From Symbiodinium natans (taxonomy: Eukaryota > Sar > Dinophyceae > Suessiales > Symbiodiniaceae), in assembly GCA_905221605.1 (NCBI GenBank), contig CAJNDS010002150.1, positions 197,659 to 261,658 on the forward strand: DNA of 64,000 nucleotides, written 5' to 3'. The notes beneath the pieces are model-generated. The model saw only the letters and a list, made by a program, of their open reading frames with translations, had not been told where the DNA came from and did no database searches. The translations under genes and the position numbers were made by a program. Position 1 is the first letter of the stretch. The number at the start of each line of letters is the position of its first letter. Below, piece by piece: positions 9,971 through 20,567 of this stretch.

Positions 9971-10566
9971 TGCATTGCACACACACAACACTGTGCTTCT
10001 TGCTGACGTTCTGTTCCACACTACTACATAGTACTTCCTGTCTGACTTTCTTCATCACATGAACTGGCCAGGCAAGCTGTCAAAGCCAGGATGGCAACGG
10101 GAGCGGCGGCAAACCCTTAGCTCCCAAGCCCGAAGCCCCAGAACCAAGATTTTGCGAATCAGTGCTTGGTGCTTCTTTGCGGAAATTGGTTCTCAATTCG
10201 AACCCCCACTCGCGGATAGTCGTCGGGTTATCATGTAGGTGGATAGTAGGTGGATATCACTGGCACTACTGACCGTATTTGCAAATACATCCAAACCCCA
10301 ACCCCTATACCTCCAGGTAAGTCGGCTAAGGTGTTGCTGACGTGCGACGCCCCCCCATAGGTCTAAGCTCAAGCCAGTGCGGGTTCAGGGTGGGACTCTC
10401 AAGCCCACCGTCCTGGAACGCTCTAGACCCCTGAGTCCCTAAAACCCCCAAAGCCCCTAAACCCCAAAACCCCAAAAGCTCAAAAACCCAAAAAAAAACC
10501 TTAAAACCTTAAAACCCTAAAACCCTAAAACCCTAAAACCCCAAAACCCAAAAACCCCAAAAAAAC

Positions 10567-10668
10567 CCTTAGGCTGGATTGGGCCGTGCCGAGGCGCCAA
10601 TCGGACAGCGTGCAGTCCACGGGACAGGGCTCCGAAGAGCAGGCCATGACATCCCGTGAAGCCTTGGG
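10567..10668 (-). CDS. TSP1-repeat exon (module junction)
   Basis: Reads KASRDVMACSSEPCPVDCTL then SDWRLGT. CPVDC is the TSP1 module end and LSDW the start of the next module. Downstream is a GTTTTTTTGG donor in telomere-like sequence. Confidence 0.7.
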
Positions 10669-10678
10669 CTTGCCAAGC

Positions 10679-10764
10679 TTAGGGTTTAGGGTTTAGGGTT
10701 TAGGGTTTAGGGTTTAGGGTTTGGGGTTTAGGGTTTAGGGTTTAGGGTTCAGGGTTTAGGGGGT
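10679..10764 (+). repeat. TTTAGGG block
   Basis: About twelve copies, one with TTTGGGG and one with TTCAGGG. Confidence 0.92.
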
Positions 10765-11017
10765 AGGGAGTCTAGGGTTCAGGTTTAGGGTTTAGGGAGT
10801 TCAGGGCTTGAGGCTGCTTCGGGCTTGAGAGTCTAGGGGTCAGGTGCAGGCTTTTTCAGGCGTTAAGGGCTTCAGGTTGTTTAGGGTTTTAGGGCTTGGG
10901 TTGAGGTTGAGGGTTTTCAGGTGTTTAGGGTCTTAGGTTGTTGGGTCTTAAGTTCAAGTCAGGGGCTGAAGACTCCTAATTTTCTATATTGCCTGACATT
11001 CCCTTTTTGGATCTTTT

Positions 11018-11272
11018 TTGGGGTTCCCATCGATTCCCTTCCAAGAAGAGCCGCTACTGTGCCTGATCAACGACAACGGCAGAATGCTGCGAACATGTCT
11101 TGCTCAAGCTCGGCCTGTCCGGCAGAACCCGAGTATAGTTTGGAAAATCCACCAATGCAATCCGTTAAGCCATGAAACACAGGTGCACTTCTACCTTTCT
11201 GTCTCAGAGGGCTTGAGTGCGATAGGGTGCAACATACATGGAGGCAAAAGTGGCAAGGAGGTTCGAATATAA
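11018..11272 (+). CDS. Possible ORF, unknown
   Basis: Open frame including EEPLLCLINDNGRMLRTCLA and QARPVRQNPSIVWKIHQCNP. Another plus frame is open over part of it. Weak evidence. Confidence 0.33.
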   Translation: MGFPSIPFQEEPLLCLINDNGRMLRTCLAQARPVRQNPSIVWKIHQCNPLSHETQVHFYLSVSEGLSAIGCNIHGGKSGKEVRI

Positions 11273-11289
11273 AATACACCGAGCCCTCA

Positions 11290-11780
11290 AAACGTTGTGC
11301 AAAATCCTGCCCTAGAACTTCTATCGGTGCTTATGAGCCTTGACCAGAGACACTACCATGTTCCCCCGCCTTCCCAGTGAGCACACCCGATGATGTCTCA
11401 ACCCAAATCCCAAACCCAAATTTCAGCCTTAAACCCCCCATCCACACCCGCCAGCAGCCTTCCCCACTTGTTTTAACCCGAAGCCCGAACCAAATACCTT
11501 ACTTTGGCTGGAAGTTCGTGGGTTGGGGATGACTTCCCACGCAACCCTCTGACCTGGGGACCTCTAGCCCTCTGACTGGCACCATCGTTGTTTTCAAGCG
11601 TGAAGCACGATAACACAGATATGATATAAGTTATCCTGAACCCTACATAAACTTCCCTGCGACTGGCCTCCGAATCTCAGAAGCCTCCCCCCCCCCCCCC
11701 CCCCCCCCCACCAATCTGCTGCCAGGGTACGCCCTCGCAGCCACGGCCGCCAAAGGCCGCGACGACTGAGGCCTTCGGTC
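11290..11780. other. Intergenic or intronic stretch
   Basis: Holds a poly-C run near 11689-11709 and scattered CCCAAACCC fragments. I see no convincing exon. Confidence 0.6.
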
Positions 11781-11803
11781 GCGTTGGGTTACCCCCCCCG
11801 CCC

Positions 11804-12400
11804 TTGATGCAACCCGTCCGTTCTAATGAAAGGCGCCCTACTATGCCTGCTCAGCCCAAACACGCCGTTTCTATTTTCGGGGTGCCTTGGCCACCTACTC
11901 CAGGTCTGAGTGTGTCGGATTCGAAGCCAAAATTCTACATTTGCAAGCATTTTATAACGCTTCGGGTCATGGACGAGGTTCGTCGAGGCACCGTCAGCTT
12001 TAGGATCGTTGCTGGTTGGGGGCCGGGAAGTTTTCATGCCTTGCATGTCGTCTTTTTGCATGCTCGGACTTGGGTTTTGGTTGGCGTTTTGGTTCTTGAT
12101 TCTGATCGGAAACCTGTCACCAGCTCCCGCTGCACAAGAAGTTCTGACGTTTTGCCGGGGTTCTTCAGTTGTGAACAATGCATGCCGTCAACAGAACGCT
12201 CGGGAAAAAAAACACACGAAAGGCCCCTGCTGGAAATCTGGGACTGCGTACTGCCCGATGCCTTCAAGAGCTTACGCCTGAACACACGAGCCAGAACCCG
12301 AAACCCTTACGTCGCAACAGAACGCCGACTCCATTTAAAGGATTTGAACAAGCTCTCATGCAATTCCTGTTATGGCAGCCTCCTCGACTCCCAGATATAA
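11804..12400 (+). CDS. Long ORF, unknown, frame uncertain
   Basis: A 198-codon open frame from ATG 11804, with segments KPKFYICKHFITLRVMDEVR and ARTWVLVGVLVLDSDRKPV. It is the longest non-repetitive frame in the window, but a 129-codon minus frame (11789-12178) is equally natural in composition, so strand is not settled. Confidence 0.42.
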   Translation: MMQPVRSNERRPTMPAQPKHAVSIFGVPWPPTPGLSVSDSKPKFYICKHFITLRVMDEVRRGTVSFRIVAGWGPGSFHALHVVFLHARTWVLVGVLVLDSDRKPVTSSRCTRSSDVLPGFFSCEQCMPSTERSGKKTHERPLLEIWDCVLPDAFKSLRLNTRARTRNPYVATERRLHLKDLNKLSCNSCYGSLLDSQI

Positions 12401-12479
12401 GGATGAAAAACCCAGGATTTACAAAAGAGTGAAGCCTAAACCCTCAAGTCTGAGATCCTTCAGGCGGTTCGGGGTTCAC

Positions 12480-12546
12480 GCTGCAGGGTGTGAGGATGGG
12501 GCATTGCGCAGCCGCTCCGATAGACCTCCGCCGCAGCTGCGCGTGC
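12480..12546 (-). CDS. TSP1-repeat exon
   Basis: Acceptor AGACGCAG, then TRSCGGGLSERLRNAP, the CGGG core of a TSP1 module; donor GTGAAC. Confidence 0.65.
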
Positions 12547-12830
12547 CTGCGTCTGGGCCAAGTTGAAGTCGTAGGGTTTGTTGGGCTTTGGCTGCAGGGT
12601 TTAGACCGAAGCCCAAAACCCTAATAGACCCAAAACCCAAACCCTAAACCCCAAACCCAAAATCCCTAAACCCTTGGGCTTTTAAGGTTTAAGGCTAAGC
12701 CTTGTACGGCTTAAAGATAGTAGGGTGTGCTTGTGTGTGCACTTTCAGCCTGCCAAGGACCTGGAGAATGCCATGCAAATCTCCAACCCATCAACGCCAT
12801 CGTATAGAAAGGCCTTTGTTGTTAAGGGGA

Positions 12831-12873
12831 CCCTAAACCCTAAACCCTAAACCCTAAACCCTAAACCCTAAAC
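12831..12873 (+). repeat. CCCTAAA block
   Basis: Six C-strand copies. Confidence 0.9.
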
Positions 12874-13297
12874 CCCCTATACCCTAAACCCATATGAGGG
12901 TCTGGGTAAGCGTTCTGGGTTTCTAGGGTAGATGGTAGCTACCATGGTTTCGGGCCAGGGTTGGGTTTTTAAGATTTAGAGTTTTGCGTGAAGATGACTT
13001 TAATGTTAAGCTTGCAGGTTACTTTCGGGAGGGGCTTTGGTGTCCTTTGGGTTGAAGACCCAAATGGTTTACAGTTACCGGATTAGGGTCAGAAGACTCC
13101 AATACCTCAGAATATTCCGAAGGAGTATAATCACGTTAGGATCGTGGATCCCGACTGATGGTGTGGAGTTGATGGACCTACACGGACCTAAATATCTATC
13201 GCCTATATAGGATGATATAGGCCACGTAGGGGTTTCGGGGCCACTGGAAATCACCATCCATTCCAAATGAACCCCCATAACACCTCCGAGAGAAGGG

Positions 13298-13374
13298 CTA
13301 AACCCTAAACCCTAAACCCTAAGCCCTAAACCCTAAACCCTAAACCCTAAGCCCTAAACCCTAAACCCTAAACC
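13298..13374 (+). repeat. CCCTAAA block
   Basis: About ten copies, with CCCTAAG recurring every fourth or fifth unit, which suggests a higher-order repeat. Confidence 0.9.
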
Positions 13375-13419
13375 GGGGTGGTGTCGTGGGTTTGGGCTCT
13401 GGAACGCGGCGAGCGCAAC

Positions 13420-13469
13420 CTTTCTGGGACCCAGGCAAGCACCCCACTCGCCCCAGTCGTTCCAGAGAC
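13420..13469 (-). CDS. TSP1-repeat exon, N-terminal half
   Basis: After acceptor CCGAAG the frame reads LWNDWGEWGACLGPRK (TSP1 W..W..W..C start) and ends at donor GTTGCG. The acceptor context CCGAAGGTC is shared with the TSP1 exon at 22124. Confidence 0.5.
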
Positions 13470-13784
13470 CTTCGGCGAGAGGCTACAGCCTGTAAAGCCG
13501 ACTATCGGGCTGGGAATAATTACTAATAGTCTTCCCTTATGGTCCCTGTATAGCTCTGCTAGAATGACCCCCAAAACGCTTTTCTTATTATTCAGGCTCC
13601 TGTATGAAACAATTGTTTGGGTTTCAGGTGTGCCGGCTATGAGCTTTAGAGGCTGGAAGGACATGTAATCAACCCATATAGTCTGCAGAGAATCGCGGTC
13701 ATGCGTAGTTCCCTGATTTGAGGGTTCACCCCGAATACAACTTGGAAGTAAACACATGAGCCACGAAAAGGCATGCAATCAATC

Positions 13785-13885
13785 GGGTTTAGGGTTTAGG
13801 GTTTAGGGTTTACGGCTTAGGGTTTAGGGTTTAGGGTTTAGGGTTTAGGGCCAAAGTTTAGGGTTTAGGGTTTAGAGTTTAGGGT
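13785..13885 (+). repeat. TTTAGGG block
   Basis: About thirteen G-strand copies with one short unique break. Confidence 0.9.
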
Positions 13886-13966
13886 AACTCTGAACACAAA
13901 ACAGCCCTAGACTCCAAGTCCTGCGCCCCTACTTCGCCCACTCCTACCTCAACCCCGGCACACGCC

Positions 13967-14043
13967 CCTAAACCCTAAACCCTAAACCCTAAACCCTAAA
14001 CCCTAAACCCTAAACCCTAAACCCTAAACCCTAAACCCTAAAC
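13967..14043 (+). repeat. CCCTAAA block
   Basis: Eleven perfect C-strand copies directly downstream (minus sense) of the TSP1 exon at 14046. Confidence 0.95.
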
Positions 14044-14045
14044 AA

Positions 14046-14158
14046 CTATTCCCCAATTGGGGTCGAGCTAGGAAGGCAGCCAGTGCAGCTGGCGGGGCAG
14101 TCCACAGGGCACTCGTCGAAGGCGCAGCGCTTCCGGCGGGAGGCTTCGCCTTCGCAGG
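14046..14158 (-). CDS. TSP1-repeat exon, C-terminal half
   Basis: Reads EASRRKRCAFDECPVDCPAS then CTGCLPSSTPIGE and TAG. Matches the TSP1 end (R.C....CPVDC). The stop may be real, or a GC donor (CCC|GCCAGC) may precede it. Confidence 0.65.
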
Positions 14159-14196
14159 TTTAAGGTTTAGGGCTTCTACCCTAGACCTTTAAACCC

Positions 14197-14256
14197 TAGA
14201 CCTTTAAACCCTAAACCCTAAACCCTAAACCCTAAACCCTAAACCCTAAACCCGAA
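14197..14256 (+). repeat. CCCTAAA block
   Basis: About eight C-strand copies. Confidence 0.92.
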
Positions 14257-14444
14257 ACCGTCCTTAACCCTAACCCTAAGTATAGGGTGCTTCGGGAACC
14301 GGAAGCCTAGCACGCTCTTGCTTGCTCTTCCTTACAGGCGTTTCAAAATATAACCCCCCTGAAAAACTAAGGGGGTTGAAGGCTATTCAGGTGGCAAAAC
14401 GGGCTTTGCCAACTGTGAGGTGCCCTCTTCCCTCTTCGGCTGAT

Positions 14445-14537
14445 CCTGGGACCCTATTTACCGACAGCTTAGTCGTAAGTACCCCTATTTCGTGGGAATA
14501 ACCCTTCAATCTGTAGTAGGTAAATGGGGGTCCCAGG
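14445..14537 (+). mobile_element. 93-bp hairpin element, family B
   Basis: Ends CCTGGGACCCTATTTACCGA and the complement of CCTGGGACCCCCATTTACCT form terminal inverted repeats of about 22 bp. No coding content. Single copy in the window. Confidence 0.65.
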
Positions 14538-14539
14538 TT

Positions 14540-15120
14540 TCACCTCAATTGATGCATGATGGGCTGCGTCTACCCTCGCTCCGTGCCTCGAGAATGACAG
14601 TGAAATTGAACCCGTAAACCACGAACTGCGACTTGAACATCAGAACCGCTCCTACTCTTTGTAGGGGCGCCCAGAAGCCCAAACTACCCTTTAACCCTTT
14701 GAAAGCCTTCAAATTGCTTCTGTGCCTTGTGATTCGGGCATGGCGGTAGGGGGTCGGGTTTAGGGCATGTAGTGACTTAGTGATCTCGCGCCAAAGCCCT
14801 GCAACAGAGGCATCACGATTCTTGCCTTGCGTCTGACTCTAAACCCTAAAGCCTAAAGCCCAGAGTCCTAAACCCATAACTTATGGATCTAGACCCAGAA
14901 CCGACTCAAAGGCCCGTAAGCCCTTGCACCAGAACCCCCAACCCCTGGTTTGGTTCGGGTCCAGGTCCCGGGGGGTATTGAGGTCATGCAACAGAGCAAG
15001 ATAATGCCGTATAATCCTGTATTGTCAGCTTTGAAATAAACATACTACAATATACTATACTATACTGTGCTATACCAGACTATATACTATACAGAACAAT
15101 TACTACTACTGTGAAAAAGA
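14540..15120. other. Stretch without a clear gene
   Basis: Contains a TATAC-rich microsatellite near 15045-15092 and degenerate telomeric fragments; no exon that I would support. Confidence 0.55.
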
Positions 15121-15141
15121 AGCCTGAACCCTAAATCCAAC

Positions 15142-15233
15142 GGCCCCTGAAATCGAGCCTTGGCAGGGCAGCCCCCCAGCGCTTTCCAGCACCTCTCGCT
15201 CGCGGAGGCTGCTGACGTAACTGTCCTGGCCGG
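15142..15233 (-). CDS. Internal exon, unknown
   Basis: Acceptor CGATGTAG, then GQDSYVSSLREREVLESAGG and LPCQGSISGA, then donor GTTGGATTTAGGG. Exactly 2 nt plus 30 codons. Strong coding look; a pyrimidine-poor but C-rich tract precedes it in sense orientation. Confidence 0.7.
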
Positions 15234-15239
15234 CTACAT

Positions 15240-15372
15240 CGGGTTTTCTGGTTTGGGGTTTTGGGGGGCTGGGAGTTTTGGGGTTTTGGGAGTGTTGGGG
15301 GTTTTGGAGGTTCTGGGGGTTTTGGGGGCTTGGGGGTTGGGTTTTTGGGGTTTTGGGGGTTGGGTTTCTGGG
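15240..15372 (+). repeat. GGGGTTTT-type variant repeat
   Basis: Irregular G3-6 T2-4 units. Gives spurious open frames of G, F and W or P and K on both strands. Confidence 0.8.
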
Positions 15373-15779
15373 CCGCACCTGCGCCCTCGTGTGTCATAGG
15401 ATCCCCCTACCCACTCCCCTCTCCCCCGTGCCGTCCTTAATTAGGATTACTTGGGGGGGCTCCTATATGAGTTCAAGGGCTTAGGGGTCTTGGGCCCCCG
15501 TCGAAAGTCTAGCGAGAGTTAGGGGGCGGCTGGACGTTGAAGCCAAAACCCTTGATAAAGGATCCCAGTGTATCTTTTTATTCCCTAATGGGGTTCTCTC
15601 ACGTCCGAGTAAAGAAGGGTTAGATTGAGTGGCGCGGTCGACGTCCGGCTACACGAACGCTGGTCCTCGAGCATTTGGACGGAAATCGTACGTTTACCAC
15701 AGCAGGGTGGGTGATGTCCCCGGCTTCTCGGGGCCTCGAATCGCGCTCTCGCCTAGGACCGGTGCGCATCTCGTGGTGT

Positions 15780-16190
15780 TTAAGGGTGGAAATCGTGCTC
15801 GCCTAGGTTCATGGGTGGAAATCGTGCTCGCCTCGGTCCGCTGTGATTTTTCGTGGCTTGCATCGTTGAGCATCCCGGAAACGTGGCAGGTTCGTGGAAT
15901 CCTGCATTTTGCGCCGGTGCCACTGGATGGGTTTCCAGACTAATGGGGTTGCAGTTCGCGATCTGCCGTCGCTTCTGGATGTCGGGGTTCGCCAAGTGCG
16001 AAACTGTCCTCGCTTTTGGACGTCTAGGTTCGTCAAATGCGAACTGTCCTTGCTTTTGTGCGTCTTTGCATTCCGGGGCGTGGGAAATCGCGCTAAACTT
16101 TTGTCGCGCGAACTGGGCACTCCGACAGCAGCTGCGGGTGCCGAACAAAAAGCGCGACTGGGCACTCTCCTGGACATCGTAAAGACGTAG
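15780..16190 (+). repeat. Tandem repeats of about 26 and 41 bp
   Basis: GGGTGGAAATCGTGCTCGCC recurs at 15784 and 15810. A 41-bp unit starting GTTCG.CAA.TGCGAACTGTC repeats about three times from 15952 to 16066. Overlapping frames on both strands are open, so no CDS is called. Confidence 0.65.
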
Positions 16191-16392
16191 TTCGCGGAGG
16201 ACGTCTGGAGCTCCAGTGACGTCAAACATCGTTCTTTCGTGATCGGTGAAACTCTTCGTGCCCCTATGTGGACTCCTGCTGTTTAGGCTCTACGCTGGCA
16301 TAGATACAATACTGCCATGTATTGTGAACCCTTTGAAGACTATCTCTGAGTAGGCTCACGCAGCTATAAGCAAACCAAAGCGGTTGACATGT

Positions 16393-16596
16393 TCAGCGGC
16401 AATCTTCGAGAAACCGAATCTTAAGAGCCCTAAACCTAAACCCGAACCCGCAACCCCTAAGTGCCAAGGCTCCAAACTTCCGCAGCTGGCACTGCAGCCT
16501 TTGTTCAAGTTCAACTCCAACTTGAATGCCCAGGCGGTTCAGAGCTTCGGGTTCGGGGCGTAAAGCCATACACAAGAGCATCCTAAGCCCAAACAT
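16393..16596 (-). CDS. ORF or first exon, unknown
   Basis: ATG at 16596; frame includes MFGLRMLLCMALRPEPEALN and RLGIQVGVELEQRLQCQLRK. The N-terminal 50 codons look coding; the tail reads degenerate telomeric DNA, so the exon probably ends earlier. Confidence 0.52.
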   Translation of the reverse strand: MFGLRMLLCMALRPEPEALNRLGIQVGVELEQRLQCQLRKFGALALRGCGFGFRFRALKIRFLEDCR

Positions 16597-16800
16597 TCCA
16601 GGCCACTTCGGGGGGTGAAATTGTCAGAGGGTACTGCCGCAGTAAGGAGTTGAAGCTGACCACAGCCGCGACACGGGTTCAGGATTGTATGGGGAGTTCT
16701 GGTTTTTGGGTTGGGGCTTCAAGGTTGAGGGTTTAGGCTCCGAAGTGTAAGGTCCCTAGAGACTTCCTCCATAAGCACAGAAAAAACGTCCCCTCCTAAG

Positions 16801-16944
16801 GAGTTCCTAGTAGATTTTAACTTGGAAACCACCTATAGCGCGACGATTTCCGAGCATCGGTACATCAAAGCCATCCAGGCAATCCCTGCAAGTTCTGGGG
16901 TTTCTGAGTCCGAGGATTCCTGGGGCGCCAATGGCTCTTTCAGG
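16801..16944 (+). CDS. Internal exon, unknown
   Basis: Acceptor CCCCTCCTAAG, exactly 48 codons (EFLVDFNLETTYSATISEHR, then YIKAIQAIPASSGVSESEDS), then donor GTAGCC. Phase 0 on both sides and convincing composition. Family not recognised. Confidence 0.78.
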
Positions 16945-17289
16945 GTAGCCCCCTCAGTACCGGAAGAATCTCCTTTGCAAACCTCATTTGCAGCCCTCTT
17001 GGCCACCAGAATTTAACAACCCTAACAGCCCTTGACCCTCAACCCAATCAACCCAACAAACCTCCAACCCTAGGGCCTATTCTAGGCTAATATCCAAAGA
17101 TTCCGAAAAAGCTTCGAAGTAAGATGCTTGGAAACAGAAACAAAGCGCACCCTTGGAAGCATCAAAAATCAGAAGGGCCTGCTTTGTGACATTAAGCTCT
17201 CTACAGTAGCCGCCCTAACCACCTTTCTTATCAAGCCTCAGCCCAGACGACCCTGAACCCCAACAGCCTTAACATTCCGAAATCCTGAA

Positions 17290-17330
<41 letters not shown>

Positions 17331-17504
17331 TCACCCCCCCCCAATGGACCCACCGCGGGCCTTGATCTTTGCAAAAGTACCGCAAATACCGATAAAACCT
17401 ATGCTGTCTGGTGATTTTCCGGTGACCGGATTTTTGACTGTATTCCTTAATTCACCCTCTCACACACGCACGGAGGGTTTTTCTTTCTGTTGGCTTTTGT
17501 TTAT

Positions 17505-18900
17505 AATTTAAGATCTAGGCATTTAAACCTAAGCCTGCAAAAAAAAAAACTTAACCTTTAAACCCTGTAGGGTTAAGGTTTAAAGGTTAAGGGTTTAAGA
17601 TTTAGGCATTTGAACCTATGCCGGTAATTAAAGCTAAGCCCTTAACCTTTAAATTCTATCGGGTTGAGATTTTTACAGGTTTAGGGTTTAAGATGTAGGC
17701 ATGTAAACCTAAGCCTGCAACTAATTTTAAACCCTTAACCTTTAAACCCTGTAGGGTTAAAGTTTAGAGGCTTAGGGTTTAATATTTAGCCATTTAAACC
17801 TGTAGCCAAGCCCTTAACCTTTCAACCCTATAGGGTTAAGATTTTTAAGGGTTTAGGATATAAGATGTAGGCATTTAAACCTAATTAAGCCTGCAACTAA
17901 TTTTAAACCCTTAACCTTTAAACCCTGTTGGGCTAAGGTTTAAAGGTTTCGGGCTTAAGATTTAGGCATTTAAACCTATTCCGGCAATTTACGCTAAGCC
18001 TCTAACCTTTAAATCCTATAGGGTTAAGATATTTAAAGGTTTAGGGTTTAAGTTTAAGGTTTAGGTATGTAGACCTATGCCGGCAGTTCATATTGAACCC
18101 TTAACCTTAAACCCCATAGGGATGAGATTTAAAGGTTTAGGATTCTTTACTTAGACATTTAAATCCAAGCTGACGATTCAACCTAAACCCTTAACCTTTA
18201 AACCCTATAGGGTGAAGGTTTAAAGTTTTAGGGTTTAAGATTCAGACATTTAAACCTAAGACAGCGATTAACACTAAGCCCTTAACCTTTAAACCCTATA
18301 GGGTTAAGGTTTAAAGGTTTGGGGTTTAAGATCCAGGCATTTAAAGCTAAGTATGTAATCAATTTGTCACCCTTAACACCTCTAAACTCTGTAGTGTGAA
18401 GGTTTAAAGGCTTAGGGTTTAAAAAAACCTAAGCCCCCTAAGCCCATAGAGTTTAAACCTTAAGGGTTTAAGGTTTACGCATCTATTCCTTAACCCTAAA
18501 CCCTCTAGGGTCAGGACCCTAAAGCCCTCGGCAATCAAGCCTAAACCCTTGACCTTCAAACCCCATAGGATGAAGGTTTAAAGGTTTGGGGTTTAAGACT
18601 TAGGCATTTAAACCTAGAGGGCATTTAAGCCTTAATCCTAAACCCTTTAGGGTCAGAACCTTAGCACCCTATAGGGGTCTAGCACGTTCAAAGGCTTGAA
18701 CCCTACAGGCGCTGAAGGTATACATGTCCTATCGGTTTTTAAACCATTACACCCTGTAAGAAGGTTTAGGGTCTTTTCGGGGTCTATCTCTAAATTTCTC
18801 ACGGGGTTAACCCTGCAGGGTTTAAAGTTAAAGGTTTAGGGTTAAAGGTTAAGGCAATACCTATAGGATTAGAACCTTATAACCCTGTAGTGCATGAGGC
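17505..18900 (+). repeat. ~92-bp palindrome-centred tandem repeat
   Basis: Core CCTTTAAACCCTATAGGGTT recurs near 17565, 17657, 17750, 17830, 17930, 18018, 18115, 18207, 18298 and 18392, decaying after that. Each unit also has GGCATTTAAACCTAAGCC. About 13 units; each core can fold on itself. Confidence 0.8.
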
Positions 18901-18920
18901 TTAAACCCCTAAAACTTAAC

Positions 18921-19830
18921 CATCTTTTTCTCGAGAAAACCAAAAAACCAAAAAAACCAAAAAAAACAAAAAAACCAAAAAAACCATCTTTTCCAAAACT
19001 ATGGGGCTGGGGCCTCCAAAAGATGGTTTTTTTGGTTTTCTCGAGAAAAAGATGGTTTTTTTGGTTCGAAACCATCTTTTTCTCGAGAAAAAGATGGTTT
19101 TTGAGCAGCCGCTCTTCGAAAAACCATCTTTTTCTCGAGAAAAAGATGGTTTTTAGAGATCTTACCCTGGAAAAACCATCTTTTTCTCGAGAAAAAGATG
19201 GTTTCCGGAGGTCTTGTCCTGGTAAAACCATCTTTTTCTCGAGAAAAAGATGGTTTTTGGAGGTCTTCTCCTGGTAAAACCATCTTTTTCTCGAGAAAAA
19301 GATGGTTTTTCGAAGGATGGTTGCTCAAAACAATCTTTTTCTCGAGAAAAAGATGGTTTCGAACCAAAAAACCATCTTTTTCTCGAGAAAACCAAAAAAA
19401 CCAAAAAAACTAAAAAAACCATCTTTTCCAAAACTATGGGGCTGGGGCCTTCAAGAGATGGTTTTTTTGGTTTTCTCGAGAAAAAGATGGTTTTTTTGGT
19501 TCGAAACCATCTTTTTCTCGAGAAAAAGATGGTTTTTGAGCAGCCGCTCTTCGAAAAACCATCTTTTTCTCGAGAAAAAGATTGTTTTTGGAGATCTTGT
19601 CCTGGAAAAACCATCTTTTTCTCGAGAAAAAGATGGTTTTTGGAGGTCTTGTCCTGGTAAAACCATCTTTTTCTCAAGAAAAAGATGGTTTTTGGAGGTC
19701 TTGTCCTGGTAAAACCATCTTTTTCTCGAGAAAAAGATGGTTTTTAGAAGAGCGGCTGCTCAAAAACCATCTTTTTCTCGAGAAAAAGATGGTTTCGAAC
19801 CAAAAAAACCATCTTTTTCTCGAGAAAACC
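18921..19830 (+). repeat. 52-bp array of perfect CTCGAG palindromes
   Basis: A 32-bp palindrome centred on CTCGAG (ATCTTTTTCTCGAGAAAAAG core) occurs 17 times; centres at 18930, 19040, 19082, 19134, 19186, 19238, 19290, 19341, 19382, 19475, 19517, 19569, 19621, 19673 (CTCAAG), 19725, 19777, 19819. Spacing is 52 bp inside two blocks and 41-42 at block edges. Period 52 rotates the frame, so FLEKKMVF, SREKDGF and FSRKRWF appear in turn on both strands: not coding. Confidence 0.93.
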
Positions 19831-20249
19831 AAAAAAACCATCTCTTGAAGGCCCCAGCCCCATAGTTTTGGAAAAGATGGTTTTTTTGGTTTTTTTGGTT
19901 TTTTGGATTTTTTTGGTTTGTTGGTTTTTGTTAGTTTCTTGTTTTGTTGTTTTTTGCCTTGATCTGGCTAGGACTCGGCTGCCATCCGCGGTGGGTCCAT
20001 TGGGGGGGGGTGAGCATATATATATATATATATATAACAGCCCTAACAACCCAGAGACATAACAACCCTCGGCCAGGGGACTGCTCCACTCACCCCAGTC
20101 ACCCCAAACGCAGGCGACAGGGCAGGCGCCCTGCGGTTTCTAAGGAACTGAGGCCAGGGTGTGGGTTTCGGGCTGAGGGTTTTTTTTTTTTTTTCCTCAG
20201 GGTTTAGGGCTTATAGTAGGGGTTTAGGATATAGGGTCTTAGGGTTTAG

Positions 20250-20333
20250 GGCGGCTACCTCCGTCTGCGCAGACTCTTGGTTGCCTGAGTTGGAGGACAT
20301 ACGGAGGAAAGGCAGCTTCACGATCCCATGCAG
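20250..20333 (+). CDS. Internal exon with telomeric acceptor
   Basis: The acceptor is the repeat itself (GGGTTTAG|G). Frame AATSVCADSWLPELEDIRRK then GSFTIPC, donor GTCCAA. One base plus 27 codons plus two bases. Strong coding look. Confidence 0.65.
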
Positions 20334-20567
20334 GTCCAATTGCAGCACAAGAGATGGGTTGTCGGGTCTAGCCTAGGGTGTGGGGTTAAAGGTTTATAGA
20401 AATTTCGGGTTTCGGGCGTAGGGTTTCGGGTCTGAGAATGAGCCGAACATCTTCGTTTGAACCAGCATCAGCATCTTCGCCTCGGCTTTAAGCACGCCTA
20501 AACTCTAGCAAAGAAAAGCAAACCTCCCCTAAACCTTACCTGCCCCAGCCCCCCACCGACTCCGCAC

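Larger units (their letters stand above)
17294..20036 (+). mobile_element. 2.7-kb TA/C-ended repeat element
   Basis: Left end: (TA)n, ATGGTCA, nine C, then AATGGACCCACCGCGG. Right end is its inverse: CCGCGGTGGGTCCATT, nine G, TGAGCAT, (TA)n. The TIRs match over more than 35 bp with one mismatch next to the TA run. Between them lie a short unique segment (17360-17500), a ~92-bp repeat, a 52-bp palindrome array and a T-rich stretch. No transposase frame. Related ends occur at 56755-58239. Confidence 0.72.

Noticed and set aside
13368-13778. 136-codon minus frame
   Set aside because: No ATG at its start, and its 3' part overlaps the better TSP1 frame at 13420-13469.
15780-16229. Two overlapping 138-149-codon minus frames and a 109-codon plus frame
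   Set aside because: Overlapping tandem repeats of 26 and 41 bp keep several frames open; no splice sites or family support.
18869-19848. Many 70-170-codon frames with FLEKKMVF, SREKDGF and FSRKRWF
   Set aside because: Palindromic 52-bp repeat without stops; the three peptides are its three frames and appear on both strands.
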